Part shown: one piece after another, positions 1 through 7,921 of the stretch
Numbering within the stretch: position 1 is the stretch's first letter
How the letters are laid out: each line of letters starts with the position of its first letter
NCBI GenBank assembly: GCA_963745405.1
Contig: CAVUWY010000002.1
Coordinates: 2,170,001-2,234,000, forward strand
Source: C-114 sp963745405
GTDB taxonomy: Bacteria; Chloroflexota; Limnocylindria; Limnocylindrales; CSP1-4
Direction: 5' to 3'
DNA: 64,000 nt
Made by a program: the position numbers and the translations under genes
Notes under the pieces: generated by a model
The model's input: only the letters and a program-made list of their open reading frames with translations
What the model was told of the DNA's origin: nothing
Databases searched by the model: none

Positions 1-94
1 CGGTGATGACGATGCCCGCGGCGATGAGCCCGGCTCCGACCACGAGCAGCACGGCGCCGAACGCGCCGACGATGACCCGGAGGATGAGGTACAC
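1..94 (-). CDS. Partial small membrane protein
   Basis: From a GTG at 94 the minus strand reads VYLILRVIVGAFGAVLLVVG and stays hydrophobic (AGLIAAGIVIT) to the window edge, so only about 31 residues are visible. They look like one N-terminal transmembrane helix. The start lies 20 bases after the stop of the YbjQ gene, on the same strand, so it probably belongs to the same short operon as the YbjQ and DUF971 genes. No family can be assigned from this fragment. Confidence 0.4.
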   Translation of the reverse strand, partial: MYLILRVIVGAFGAVLLVVGAGLIAAGIVIT

Positions 95-113
95 GATCGA
101 GCGTCCCGGCCCG

Positions 114-461
114 CTACTCGCTCATCGGCTGCGGCGCCGCCGCATCGGGGACGACGACGACGGCGGTCCCGTAGGCGACGACCTCCGACATCGTCTGGCC
201 CATCTCCGACGAGTCGAAGCGCATCGAGATGATCGCGTTGGCGCCCATGAGCGTCCCGTTCTGGATCATCCGGTCGAGGGCCTGGCGACGGGTGTCCTCG
301 AGCATCGAGGTGTATTCGTGGATCTCGCCGCCGCCGAGGGAGCGGAGGCCGGCCGCGATGTTGCCGGCCAGGCCTCGGCTGCGCACGACGAGGCCGAACA
401 CCTGACCCTTGGTCTCCTGGACCCGCCAGCCGGCGATGTACGGGGTCGTCGTGACCATCAT
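114..461 (-). CDS. YbjQ/DUF74 family protein
   Basis: A 115-residue protein matching the YbjQ (DUF74) fold along its length. It has an N-terminal strand with IAGWRVQETKGQVFG, a Gly-rich middle (RSLGGGEIHEYTSML) and the typical C-terminal block (MGANAIISMRFDSSEMG) followed by VVAYGTAVVV. The family is often annotated as heavy-metal binding or pentameric, but its function is not established. Its ATG overlaps the stop of the upstream DUF971 gene (ATGA at 458-461), which suggests translational coupling. ATG 458 is an alternative start. Confidence 0.85.
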   Translation of the reverse strand: MMVTTTPYIAGWRVQETKGQVFGLVVRSRGLAGNIAAGLRSLGGGEIHEYTSMLEDTRRQALDRMIQNGTLMGANAIISMRFDSSEMGQTMSEVVAYGTAVVVVPDAAAPQPMSE

Positions 462-901
462 CTCGGGGAGCCCTCCGTCGTGCTTCTGGTCGTGGCGTGG
501 TCCGCGTGGTCCGTGTGGCCGCCGTGGACGCCGGCGGTCGCCGTCTCCGGGTCCGCGCCCCGCCGGGCCGTGCAGGCCGGACAGGGACAGCGCTCGCGGA
601 GCAGGGCGAACGTGTAGTACCCGGTATGGTGCCCGTCGCCCCAGGTCGGTGCCAGGGCATATTGGCCCACCAGCTGGACGTCGACCAGGCGGGTCTGCTC
701 CGGACCCAGTACCGGGCGAGTATCGAGCCAGCCCGGCAGGCCCGCCTCACCGCGACAGAAGGCGCACGGACAGAGCCAGCGCAGGGCGGTCGTGCCGTAC
801 TCGCTGTGGTGGCCGTCGGCCCAGTCGATGGCGAGGGTCCCGGCCGCCCGGTCGGCATGGATGCCGGTCGGTGTCCGTGCTGGCGTCGGAGCGTCGCTCA
901 C
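458..901 (-). CDS. DUF971 (GBBH-like N-terminal domain) protein
   Basis: A 147-residue protein starting at GTG 901 (VSDAPTPARTPTG). The DUF971 / gamma-butyrobetaine-hydroxylase N-terminal-like domain covers roughly residues 12-110: DWADGHHSEYGTTALRWLCP, then CPCAFCRGE, then GDGHHTGYYTFALLRERCPC. The two cysteine clusters (CPCAFC and CPCPAC) look metal-binding. Proteins of this family often sit near Fe-S or Mrp genes, but no such neighbour is visible here. It precedes and overlaps the YbjQ gene. The open frame runs upstream of 901, but that part is antisense to the ABC ATPase and is not coding. Confidence 0.8.
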   Translation of the reverse strand: MSDAPTPARTPTGIHADRAAGTLAIDWADGHHSEYGTTALRWLCPCAFCRGEAGLPGWLDTRPVLGPEQTRLVDVQLVGQYALAPTWGDGHHTGYYTFALLRERCPCPACTARRGADPETATAGVHGGHTDHADHATTRSTTEGSPR

Positions 902-1012
902 CGGAAGAGTGTACGAGACAGCGGGCGATGGGCCGCGCGCGGTCGAAGGGACCACGGGCGCCCGGACCGTCGGCCGGAGGGCTCGCCGGCCGACCGCGGC
1001 TATCCTGCACGG

Positions 1013-2050
1013 ATGTCGCTCGTCATCGACGGACTCCACAAGCGCTTCGGGGACGTCGTCGCCCTCGACGGGATCGGCTTCCGGGTCGAGCCGGGTGAGG
1101 TGTTCGGCTTTCTCGGCGCCAACGGGGCGGGCAAGACGACGACGATGCGCATCGTCCTCGGCATCCTCGAAGCCGACGCCGGCACGGTCCTCTGGAACGA
1201 CCGACCCACGGCCGAGCTGCCGCGCCGCACGTGGGGTTACCTGCCGGAGGAGCGCGGGCTCTACAGCCGGATGACGGTCCTCGACCAGCTCGTCTACTTC
1301 GCCGGGCTCTACGGCGTCGACCGGCGGACGGCGCGACACGAGGTCCACGCCTGGCTCGAGCGGTTCCGCGTCCCGGAGTTCGCCGACCGGCGGGCGGAGC
1401 AGCTCTCCAAGGGCAATCAGCAGAAGGTCCAGTTCATCGCCGCCATCCTCCACGACCCCGACGTCCTCATCATGGACGAGCCCTTCACCGGTCTCGACCC
1501 TGTCAACGCCGCCCTCCTCAAGGAGGCGTTCATCGAGATGCGGGACCGCGGCAAGACCCTCATCTTCAGCACCCACCAGATGGACCTCGTCGAGGAGCTG
1601 GCCGGATCGATCGCGATCGTCGACCGTGGCAGGGTCGTGGTGGGCGGTCGACTCGCCGACATCAAGCGGGCGTCGGGGCGGCGGATGATCCGCATCGCGG
1701 TCGCCGGCGACCCCGACCTCGGCTGGCTCGCCGGGCTGCCTGGTTCCACGGTCATCCGGACGGGGCTCGACTACGCGGAGGTCGAGCTCGACGAGGGGGC
1801 CGACCCGCAGGCGATCCTCTCGGCGGCCCGCGAACACGGCCCGGTCACCCGCTTCGAGCTGGCCGATCCGAGCGTCGAGGCGATCTTCATCGAGCACGTC
1901 GGCCGGCGGCCCGACGAGGACGAGCGCCACCTCGCCACGGCGACGCCCCCCGGAACCGGCAGCATCCCGGTGACCGCCACCACGCCGGGGCCGGGTGCCA
2001 CGCCGTCGGGTGCCGCCAAACCGGCCCCGCTGGCCGGAGGCGACCGGTGA
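1013..2050 (+). CDS. ABC transporter ATP-binding protein (NatA-like)
   Basis: A 345-residue ATPase. Walker A is GANGAGKTTT (about residues 37-46), the Q-loop lies near YLPEERGLYSRMTV, the signature is LSKGNQQKVQF, Walker B is VLIMDEPFTGLDP and the switch His is in STHQMD. The LSKGNQQKVQ signature and the approximately 80-residue C-terminal DUF4162-type domain are typical of Na+/drug-export ATPases of the NatA/CcmA group. The last 35 residues are Pro/Gly/Thr-rich. It overlaps the permease gene by GTGA (2047-2050), so the two form one exporter. Confidence 0.93.
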   Translation: MSLVIDGLHKRFGDVVALDGIGFRVEPGEVFGFLGANGAGKTTTMRIVLGILEADAGTVLWNDRPTAELPRRTWGYLPEERGLYSRMTVLDQLVYFAGLYGVDRRTARHEVHAWLERFRVPEFADRRAEQLSKGNQQKVQFIAAILHDPDVLIMDEPFTGLDPVNAALLKEAFIEMRDRGKTLIFSTHQMDLVEELAGSIAIVDRGRVVVGGRLADIKRASGRRMIRIAVAGDPDLGWLAGLPGSTVIRTGLDYAEVELDEGADPQAILSAAREHGPVTRFELADPSVEAIFIEHVGRRPDEDERHLATATPPGTGSIPVTATTPGPGATPSGAAKPAPLAGGDR

Positions 2051-3333
2051 GCATCTTCCCCAACGCCTGGCTGGTCGCCCGGCGGGAATATCTCGGCCGT
2101 GTCCGCAGCCGCGCGTTCGTCATCTCGACGGTCGTGCTGGCGGGCGTCCTCGTCCTCCTCAGCCTCGCCCCGGTCGCGCTCCAGTCGGTCGAGCGGACGA
2201 GCCAGGTGAAGATGGCCATCGTCGTCAAGGCGACGGACATGGTCACCGACCCGGTCGCCGATGCGAGTTCGATCCTCGGGATCTATGCCTCGTCGGTCGG
2301 TGGCCAGCCGCCGTTCATCGTCGAGTCGCGCTCGGACGTCGCCGCTGCCACCTCGGAGCTGCAGTCCGGGGCGCTCCGGGCGCTGATGATCGTGGACCGC
2401 GAACCCGACGGGCGGTTGAGCTTCGACGTCCGGACCAATGCCGGCAAGGCTGGGACCCAGGCCGTCTACCTCCGTCTCGTCGCGACGTGGATCGCCACCC
2501 GCGATGCGCTCCAGCGTGCGAGCGACGTGACCGGCGGCGCCGACATCATCGGCAGCTTCGAGATCACCCCGCTGGCCGGGACGCCGCCGCCGGCGAGCGA
2601 CGTCCAGGCGGTCGGCAACCTGATCCTCGCGACCGTCCTCGTGATCCTCATCTTCATCACGATCATGGCGTACGGGATGTGGATCGCGACGAGCGTGGCC
2701 GAGGAGAAGTCGAGCCGGGTGATGGAACTGATGCTCAGCGCCGCGACGCCGATCCAGATGCTTACCGGCAAGGTCATCGGGGTCGGCGCGGCGGGGCTGA
2801 CCCAGTACAGCCTCCTGCTCGGGGCCGGGCTCCTCGGCCTCGCCGTCCAGCAGCCGGTCGGGCGGGCCTTCTTCCATGCCGCAGGCGACAGCCCGCCCAT
2901 CTCCGGCATGTCGCCCGAGATCCTCATCGGCTTCGCCGTCTTCTTCGTCCTCGGCTTCGCCCTGTACGCGTTCCTCTACGCGGCCGCGGGTTCACTCGTC
3001 AGCCGCCAGGAGGACGTCCAGCAGGTGGCGATGCCGATGATCGGCCTCTCGATGAGCGGCTACATCCTCGCCTCGCTGGCGGTCTCGTCGATCGACGCGG
3101 CCTGGGTGGCACCGCTCTCCTACGTGCCGTTCTTCAGCCCGTTCCTCATGCTCGTCCGCCTGACCGTAGGCAGCGCCTCGCTCGGCGAGGTCCTCGTGTC
3201 GGTCGCGATCCTCATCGCCACGATCGTGGTGGCGATGCGGGTGGCGGCCCGGGTCTACACGGTCGGCGTGCTCATGTACGGACAGCGCCCGGGCGTTCGC
3301 CAGTTCCTCGCTGCCGCGCGCGCCGGCCACTGA
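2047..3333 (+). CDS. ABC-2 type permease (NatB-like)
   Basis: A 428-residue membrane protein starting at GTG 2047 (VSIFPNAWLVARREY). It has the ABC-2/NatB layout: an amphipathic N-terminus, TM1 at about residues 25-45, a large extracytoplasmic domain to about residue 190, then five or six TM helices. VAEEKSSRVMELMLSAATP, between TM2 and TM3, is the conserved cytoplasmic coupling motif of NatB permeases. With the overlapping ATPase it forms a probable exporter of unknown substrate. It converges with the ligase-like gene. Confidence 0.9.
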   Translation: MSIFPNAWLVARREYLGRVRSRAFVISTVVLAGVLVLLSLAPVALQSVERTSQVKMAIVVKATDMVTDPVADASSILGIYASSVGGQPPFIVESRSDVAAATSELQSGALRALMIVDREPDGRLSFDVRTNAGKAGTQAVYLRLVATWIATRDALQRASDVTGGADIIGSFEITPLAGTPPPASDVQAVGNLILATVLVILIFITIMAYGMWIATSVAEEKSSRVMELMLSAATPIQMLTGKVIGVGAAGLTQYSLLLGAGLLGLAVQQPVGRAFFHAAGDSPPISGMSPEILIGFAVFFVLGFALYAFLYAAAGSLVSRQEDVQQVAMPMIGLSMSGYILASLAVSSIDAAWVAPLSYVPFFSPFLMLVRLTVGSASLGEVLVSVAILIATIVVAMRVAARVYTVGVLMYGQRPGVRQFLAAARAGH

Positions 3334-3375
3334 CCGCGCCGGCCTCTGACCCCGCCCGGCCGGGACAGCGGCGCC

Positions 3376-4110
3376 CTAGGCATCCTCGTCGAACGGCAGC
3401 CGGCGGATGAGGGCGAGGACCGGCGACGTCGTCGGCGGCAGCGCGGCCGGCAGGTCCAGCGTGGCCTGGCCGTCGGCCGGACCGGGTGGCGCGGCCTCGA
3501 TCCGTCGCCACAGGCGGCTCCGCACCCCGGGCAGGTAGGGGCTCGTGCGGACCCGCGCCATCGTCGCAGCGATGCCCTGGGCGCTCACCGCCGCGTGGAG
3601 GGCCAGCCCTTCGCCGGCGATGGCCGGCACGGCCACGACGGTATCGCCCGGGGTCAGGAGTCGATGGAGCTCCCGCCTCCGACGATGGAGCGGCTCGCCG
3701 AGGATCGGCCGGCCGTCGAGCACGAGCAGGTCGAACACGAGATAGGCCACCGGCGGACCGCTCCCGCCGGCGAGCCTCGTCCGCAGGGCGGCGGGGTCCG
3801 GGCGTCCACGGTCGTCCACCACCACGACCTCGCCGTCGATGACGGCCGAACGGGCGACGATCCGACTGCCGAGATCGGCCAGCTCCGGCAGGACGGGCGC
3901 CAGGTCCCGACCCGAGGCGTCCACGAGGCGGAGCACGGCTCGATCTGGAGGCTCGATGAAGGCGAGGACGCGTTCGCCGGCCCAGGACGGCTCGAAGAGG
4001 TGGTCCGCCGAGTCGAAAGGGTGCTCCGCCGGCCGCGGGAGCATCGGTCGGAGGTCGGCCGGCAGGTTCGGCAGCCCAGGATCCAACCGCATCGAGAGCT
4101 GGTCGGTCAT
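3376..4110 (-). CDS. Catalytically degenerate ATP-dependent DNA-ligase-like protein
   Basis: A 244-residue protein that aligns with the adenylation domain of LigD-type ATP-dependent ligases: LRPMLPRPAEHPFDSADHLF at the start, AVIDGEVVVVDDRGRPD (motif III region), YLVFDLLVLDGRPI (motif IIIa) and SPYLPGVRSRLW before motif V. The active-site motif I, usually EPKWDG, reads EPSWAG, so the adenylated Lys and the Asp are gone. Motif IV, usually EGVVAK, reads AATMAR, and motif V Lys residues are Arg or Glu. It therefore probably cannot ligate. Its role is unknown; a nucleic-acid-binding or regulatory role is inference. Confidence 0.8.
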   Translation of the reverse strand: MTDQLSMRLDPGLPNLPADLRPMLPRPAEHPFDSADHLFEPSWAGERVLAFIEPPDRAVLRLVDASGRDLAPVLPELADLGSRIVARSAVIDGEVVVVDDRGRPDPAALRTRLAGGSGPPVAYLVFDLLVLDGRPILGEPLHRRRRELHRLLTPGDTVVAVPAIAGEGLALHAAVSAQGIAATMARVRTSPYLPGVRSRLWRRIEAAPPGPADGQATLDLPAALPPTTSPVLALIRRLPFDEDA

Positions 4111-4244
4111 CGTCGGCCGATGGTAGCCGCTACACTCGGTCGCGTCCCCTGGACCGCAGGCCTCGACCCGGGCGCCTCGACCGTCCGGGACCCGATCGCT
4201 CCCACGCTGCCGCTTCGCCCGCCCCGACCGCCCGCGAGGAACCT

Positions 4245-6428
4245 TTGAGCCGACCAGCCCGACCCGAGGACCTGTACGAATTCCGCATCGCGACCGATCC
4301 CCGGCTCTCGGCGGACGGTCGCCTCGTCGCCTTCACCGTGCAGTCCGCCGCGCTCCGCCGTGACGGTTACCGCCACGCGCTGTGGCTGGCGACGGCCGAC
4401 GGGTCGGAGCCGGCCCGGCCGATCACGATCGGCGCCAAGCACGATCGCCACCCGCGATTCTCGCCGGACGGCGCGTGGCTGGCCTTCTTGTCCGACCGGC
4501 GGCTCGTGACCGAGGATTCGACCGAGACGAGCGACGACCGCGAGGACGGCGACCAGGTCCACCTGCTGCCACTCGGCGGGGGCGAGGCCCACCGCCTGAC
4601 CGACCTGCCCCGCGGCGTGGGCGGCTTCGCCTGGTCCCCGGACGGTAGTCGCCTCGCCGTCCTGTCGGCCTCTCGCGGCGCGACCCGCGAGGAGGATGCC
4701 CGGCGCCGCGGGAAGCGGCTGAACCCGGATCCCGCCGAGCCGCCGCAGTCCGACTATCGCTACGCCGACCGCCTCAGCTACATGAGCAATGGGTCGGGCT
4801 TCACCACCGGCCGCGAAGCGGCACTCTGGGTCGTCGACGCGGCCGACGGCACGGCTCGCCGGCTCAGCGGCGGCACCGGCAGCGTCGGCTCGCCGGCCTG
4901 GTCGCCGGACGGATCGCGCATCGCCTTCGCCGCCGATCGCCGCCCCGACCGCGACCAGATGTGGCACGCGCAGGTCTACGTGGTCGATGTTGCGACCGGC
5001 GTGGAGACGCGCATCACCGACAACGGACACGCGCTCTTCGACGAGCCGGCCTGGCTGCCGGACGGCAAGACGCTCGCCGTCGTCGGCCATCGCTTCCCGG
5101 CCGCCGCCGGCTCGCGCAACGACATCTGGCTGTTCTCGGCCGATGGCTCCGATGCCGGCCGCGCGGGTGGTCGCAACCTGTCCGCCCGGCACGATCTCAT
5201 GCCGGGTTCGTCGATGGCCTGCGACCTCACGCCGGGGGAGTCGCCGCACCTCGCGGTCACGGCCGGCGGTCGCTGGATCACCTTCCTGGCTCCGTACGGG
5301 GGCTCGAACGAGCTGTGGCGGATCTCGACCGCCGACGGCGAGCTCGTCCGCCTGACCGAAGGCCATCACTACATCTCGGCCTTCGACCAGGTGACCGTCC
5401 CTCGGGCCGACGGCCGATCGAACCGCGAGCGCGGCGAGGGAGGCAGCCGCATCGCCATCGCCCTGTCGAACCCGACGGCGCCGACGGACATCCACGTCAT
5501 CGACCTGCCGGCCGGCGGCACCGAATCGGGGCGCGGGGCCGAGCCGCGCCGGCTGACCGACCTCAACGCCACGGCGCTTGCCGACGTCGAGCTCGTCGCT
5601 CCGATCGAGCGCTGGGTGCAGGTCGACGGCCGCGACGTCCAGGGCTGGTACATCCCGCCCCTCGGTTCCGACCCGACGAAGCGCGCGCGTGACCCCCTCG
5701 TGACCGAGATCCACGGCGGGCCGCACACCTACTACGGGTGGTCCCCGGTCTGGGAGTTCCAGGTCCTGGCCGGGGCCGGGATCGGCGTCTTCTACAGCAA
5801 CCCGCGCGGGTCGGAGGGCTACGGGGAGGCGTTCAACGCGGCCAACTTCCGGGACTGGGGACCTGGCCCGATGCGGGACGTCATCGCCGGCATCGATGCG
5901 CTCGTCGAAGAGGGTTTCGTCGACCCGGACCGGCTCGGCGTGACCGGCGGCTCGTACGGCGGCTACCTGACCAACTGGATCGTCGGCCACGACGACCGGT
6001 TCGCGGCGGCCTTCACGGCCCGCAGCGTCGTCGACCTGACCTCGCAGTTCTTCTCCGGCGACATCGGCGGGCCCGAGTTCGGGCGCGAGGAGTTCGGCTC
6101 GACCCCGTGGGACGACCCGGCCTTCTGGCGCGACCACTCGCCGCTGACGTATGCGCCGCGGATCCGGACGCCGATCCTCATCCAGCACTCCGAGCGCGAC
6201 CTGCGCTGCACGATCACCCAGGCCGAGGAGCTGTTCGCAGCCCTGCGTACCCATCGCCGACCGGCCCGCCTCATGCGCGTACCCGAGGAGAACCACGAAC
6301 TGACCCGCTCGGGCACGCCGTTCCGCCGGGTCGAGAACCTCATCCAGGTCCGCGACTGGTTCCGCCACTTCCTCGTGGACGGTCGTCGCGAGCTGCCGCC
6401 CCTGCCGAGGGTCCGGGCCGGCCGGTAG
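4245..6428 (+). CDS. S9 family peptidase (prolyl oligopeptidase / acylaminoacyl peptidase type)
   Basis: A 727-residue protein with an N-terminal beta-propeller of TolB/WD-like blades (repeats such as FSPDGAWLAF, WSPDGSRLAV, WSPDGSRIAF) and a C-terminal alpha/beta hydrolase domain from about residue 470. The catalytic triad is visible: Ser in TGGSYGGYL, Asp in HSERDLRC and His in PEENHEL. No signal peptide is seen, so it is probably a cytoplasmic oligopeptidase. The start is the TTG at 4245, preceded closely by GAGGA; there is no better in-frame ATG upstream. A tandem-repeat region follows its stop. Confidence 0.92.
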   Translation: MSRPARPEDLYEFRIATDPRLSADGRLVAFTVQSAALRRDGYRHALWLATADGSEPARPITIGAKHDRHPRFSPDGAWLAFLSDRRLVTEDSTETSDDREDGDQVHLLPLGGGEAHRLTDLPRGVGGFAWSPDGSRLAVLSASRGATREEDARRRGKRLNPDPAEPPQSDYRYADRLSYMSNGSGFTTGREAALWVVDAADGTARRLSGGTGSVGSPAWSPDGSRIAFAADRRPDRDQMWHAQVYVVDVATGVETRITDNGHALFDEPAWLPDGKTLAVVGHRFPAAAGSRNDIWLFSADGSDAGRAGGRNLSARHDLMPGSSMACDLTPGESPHLAVTAGGRWITFLAPYGGSNELWRISTADGELVRLTEGHHYISAFDQVTVPRADGRSNRERGEGGSRIAIALSNPTAPTDIHVIDLPAGGTESGRGAEPRRLTDLNATALADVELVAPIERWVQVDGRDVQGWYIPPLGSDPTKRARDPLVTEIHGGPHTYYGWSPVWEFQVLAGAGIGVFYSNPRGSEGYGEAFNAANFRDWGPGPMRDVIAGIDALVEEGFVDPDRLGVTGGSYGGYLTNWIVGHDDRFAAAFTARSVVDLTSQFFSGDIGGPEFGREEFGSTPWDDPAFWRDHSPLTYAPRIRTPILIQHSERDLRCTITQAEELFAALRTHRRPARLMRVPEENHELTRSGTPFRRVENLIQVRDWFRHFLVDGRRELPPLPRVRAGR

Positions 6429-6440
6429 AGGGGCTGGGAG

Positions 6441-6490
6441 CGGCTGTGAGCGGCAGTGAGCGGCGGTGAGCGGCAGTGAGCGGCAGTGAG
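6441..6490. repeat. Decamer tandem array (CGGCAGTGAG x5)
   Basis: Five head-to-tail 10-bp units begin 12 bases after the S9 peptidase stop: CGGCTGTGAG, CGGCAGTGAG, CGGCGGTGAG, CGGCAGTGAG, CGGCAGTGAG. Only one position varies between units. The array lies in the 485-bp gene-free stretch between the peptidase and deoC and leads directly into the 50-bp repeat block. Confidence 0.9.
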
Positions 6491-6497
6491 CGGCGCC

Positions 6498-6643
6498 GGC
6501 CCCGAACGGCTGCCATCTGTCGCGTATGGGAGCACTAAGCGGGCGCTCGCCCCGAACGGCCGCCATCTGTCGCGAATAGGAGCACTAGGCGGGCGCCGAT
6601 ATCCGGGCCGCTGCCATATGTCGCATAGAGGAACGCTTGGCAG
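6498..6643 (+). repeat. 50-bp dispersed repeat, 2.9 tandem copies
   Basis: Copies at 6498-6547 and 6548-6597 are about 85% identical and a third, diverged copy covers 6598-6643. The core reads CCCCGAACGGCTGCCATCTG followed by TCGCG, then GGAGCACTAAGCGGGCG. The same unit recurs on the opposite strand at 36011-36110 with the same 50-bp period. No convincing open reading frame or simple hairpin explains the conservation. Confidence 0.85.
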
Positions 6644-6732
6644 TCGCCGGTTCCGCGCGCGAGCGTGGACCCGAGGGCCGACGATGCCGTGCGATGCGCC
6701 GGCGCCACTTAACGATCGCAGGCGAGGCATCT

Positions 6733-6850
6733 GGCAGCCACCGAACGCCAAGCCTCGGACGGGAGCGACCGAGAACGCCAAGCCTCGGATGGCAGCCACC
6801 GAACCGCCCAGCCGTGTGACGGCAGCCACCGAACCGCCCAGCCGCGGACC
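6733..6850. repeat. 30-bp tandem repeat, 4 copies
   Basis: Four units at 6733-6760, 6761-6790, 6791-6820 and 6821-6850 share GGCAGCCACCGAAC followed by GCCAAGCC or CGCCCAGCC. The array ends about 60 bases before the deoC start. Read on the other strand, the units contain GGCTGCCATC, the core of the 50-bp repeat just upstream, so they may be a shortened inverted relative of it. The rest of the gap (6644-6732 and 6851-6913) shows nothing recognisable. Confidence 0.8.
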
Positions 6851-6913
6851 GCGAGCGCGGGACCACGAGCCGGGACCCGGCCGCCGAGGGCCTCGGTGTA
6901 TCCTCGCGGTCCC

Positions 6914-7915
6914 ATGACGACCGCCCGACACCCGACCGACTCGGCGACCCGCGAGCAGGCCCAGGCGCTCATCCGGGCGTGGGAGGGCCGGCCGATCGTC
7001 GGCGGCGGCAACGGTGCCCTCGGCGCGATCATCGGGCGGGTCGGTCCGGTCGATCAGGTCGGCATCGAGGAGCGAGTCGACTCGCTGCGCAAGCGCTCGA
7101 TCAAGAAGTCCAGCAAGCTCTGGGCCCTCGACCTGGCCATCCGGATGATCGACCTGACCACCCTCGAGGGGAAGGACACGCCGGGCAAGATCCGGGCGAT
7201 GTGCGTCAAGGCGATACATCCGGCGCCGGGCGATCCGACCATCCCGTCGGTCGCGGCGGTCTGCGTCTACCCGTCGCTCATCGAGGACGCCAAGGCCGAG
7301 CTGGCCGGCTCGACGGTCAAGGTCGCGAGCGTCGCGACCGGCTTCCCGAGCGGCCAGACCTTCCTCGACATCAAGGTCGCCGAGACCCGGACAGCGGCCG
7401 AGGCCGGCGCCGACGAGATCGACATGGTCATCGACCGCGGCGCCTTCCTGTCGGGCGACTACCTGTCCGTCTTCGAGGAGATCGTCGCGGTCCGCGAGGC
7501 GTGCGGGGCCGCCCACCTCAAGGTGATCCTCGAGACCGGCGAGCTCGAGACCTACGACAACGTCCGGCGAGCCTCGGTCCTCGCGATGGCGGCCGGGGCC
7601 GACTTCATCAAGACCTCGACCGGCAAGGTGACGCCGGCGGCGACGCTGCCCGTCACCCTCGTCATGCTGGAAGCGATCCGCGACTTCGAGCGCCAGACCG
7701 GCCGGGCCGTCGGGATGAAGCCGGCCGGGGGGATCCGCACGGCCAAGGAAGCGGTCCAGTACCTGGTCGTCCTCTACGAGACGCTCGGACCCCGCTGGAT
7801 GACCCCCGATCGCTTCCGCTTCGGGGCGAGCAGCCTCCTCAACGACATCCTCATGCAGATCGACAAGGAACGGTCGGGGCGCTACTCCGATCCGGACGAC
7901 TACACGCTCGACTGA
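6914..7915 (+). CDS. deoC: Deoxyribose-phosphate aldolase (long, eukaryote-like type)
   Basis: A 333-residue class I aldolase that splits 2-deoxyribose-5-phosphate into acetaldehyde and glyceraldehyde-3-phosphate in nucleoside catabolism. The Schiff-base Lys is in GADFIKTSTGK, the second catalytic Lys in GMKPAGGIRT, and SVAAVCVYPSLIEDA and DEIDMVIDRGAFLSGDY are family blocks. The roughly 90-residue N-terminal region and RFGASSLLNDILMQI are typical of the longer animal-like DERA. ATG 6914 matches the N-terminus. Two aldehyde dehydrogenase genes 650 bases downstream could oxidise the acetaldehyde. Confidence 0.93.
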   Translation: MTTARHPTDSATREQAQALIRAWEGRPIVGGGNGALGAIIGRVGPVDQVGIEERVDSLRKRSIKKSSKLWALDLAIRMIDLTTLEGKDTPGKIRAMCVKAIHPAPGDPTIPSVAAVCVYPSLIEDAKAELAGSTVKVASVATGFPSGQTFLDIKVAETRTAAEAGADEIDMVIDRGAFLSGDYLSVFEEIVAVREACGAAHLKVILETGELETYDNVRRASVLAMAAGADFIKTSTGKVTPAATLPVTLVMLEAIRDFERQTGRAVGMKPAGGIRTAKEAVQYLVVLYETLGPRWMTPDRFRFGASSLLNDILMQIDKERSGRYSDPDDYTLD

Positions 7916-7921
7916 CGGGGC

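Noticed and set aside
3..617. A 204-codon plus-strand frame at the left edge
   Set aside because: It lies opposite the YbjQ and DUF971 genes, and its composition is that of a shadow frame.
4107..6566. An 819-codon minus-strand frame
   Set aside because: It is antisense to the S9 peptidase, whose propeller and catalytic triad are unmistakable.
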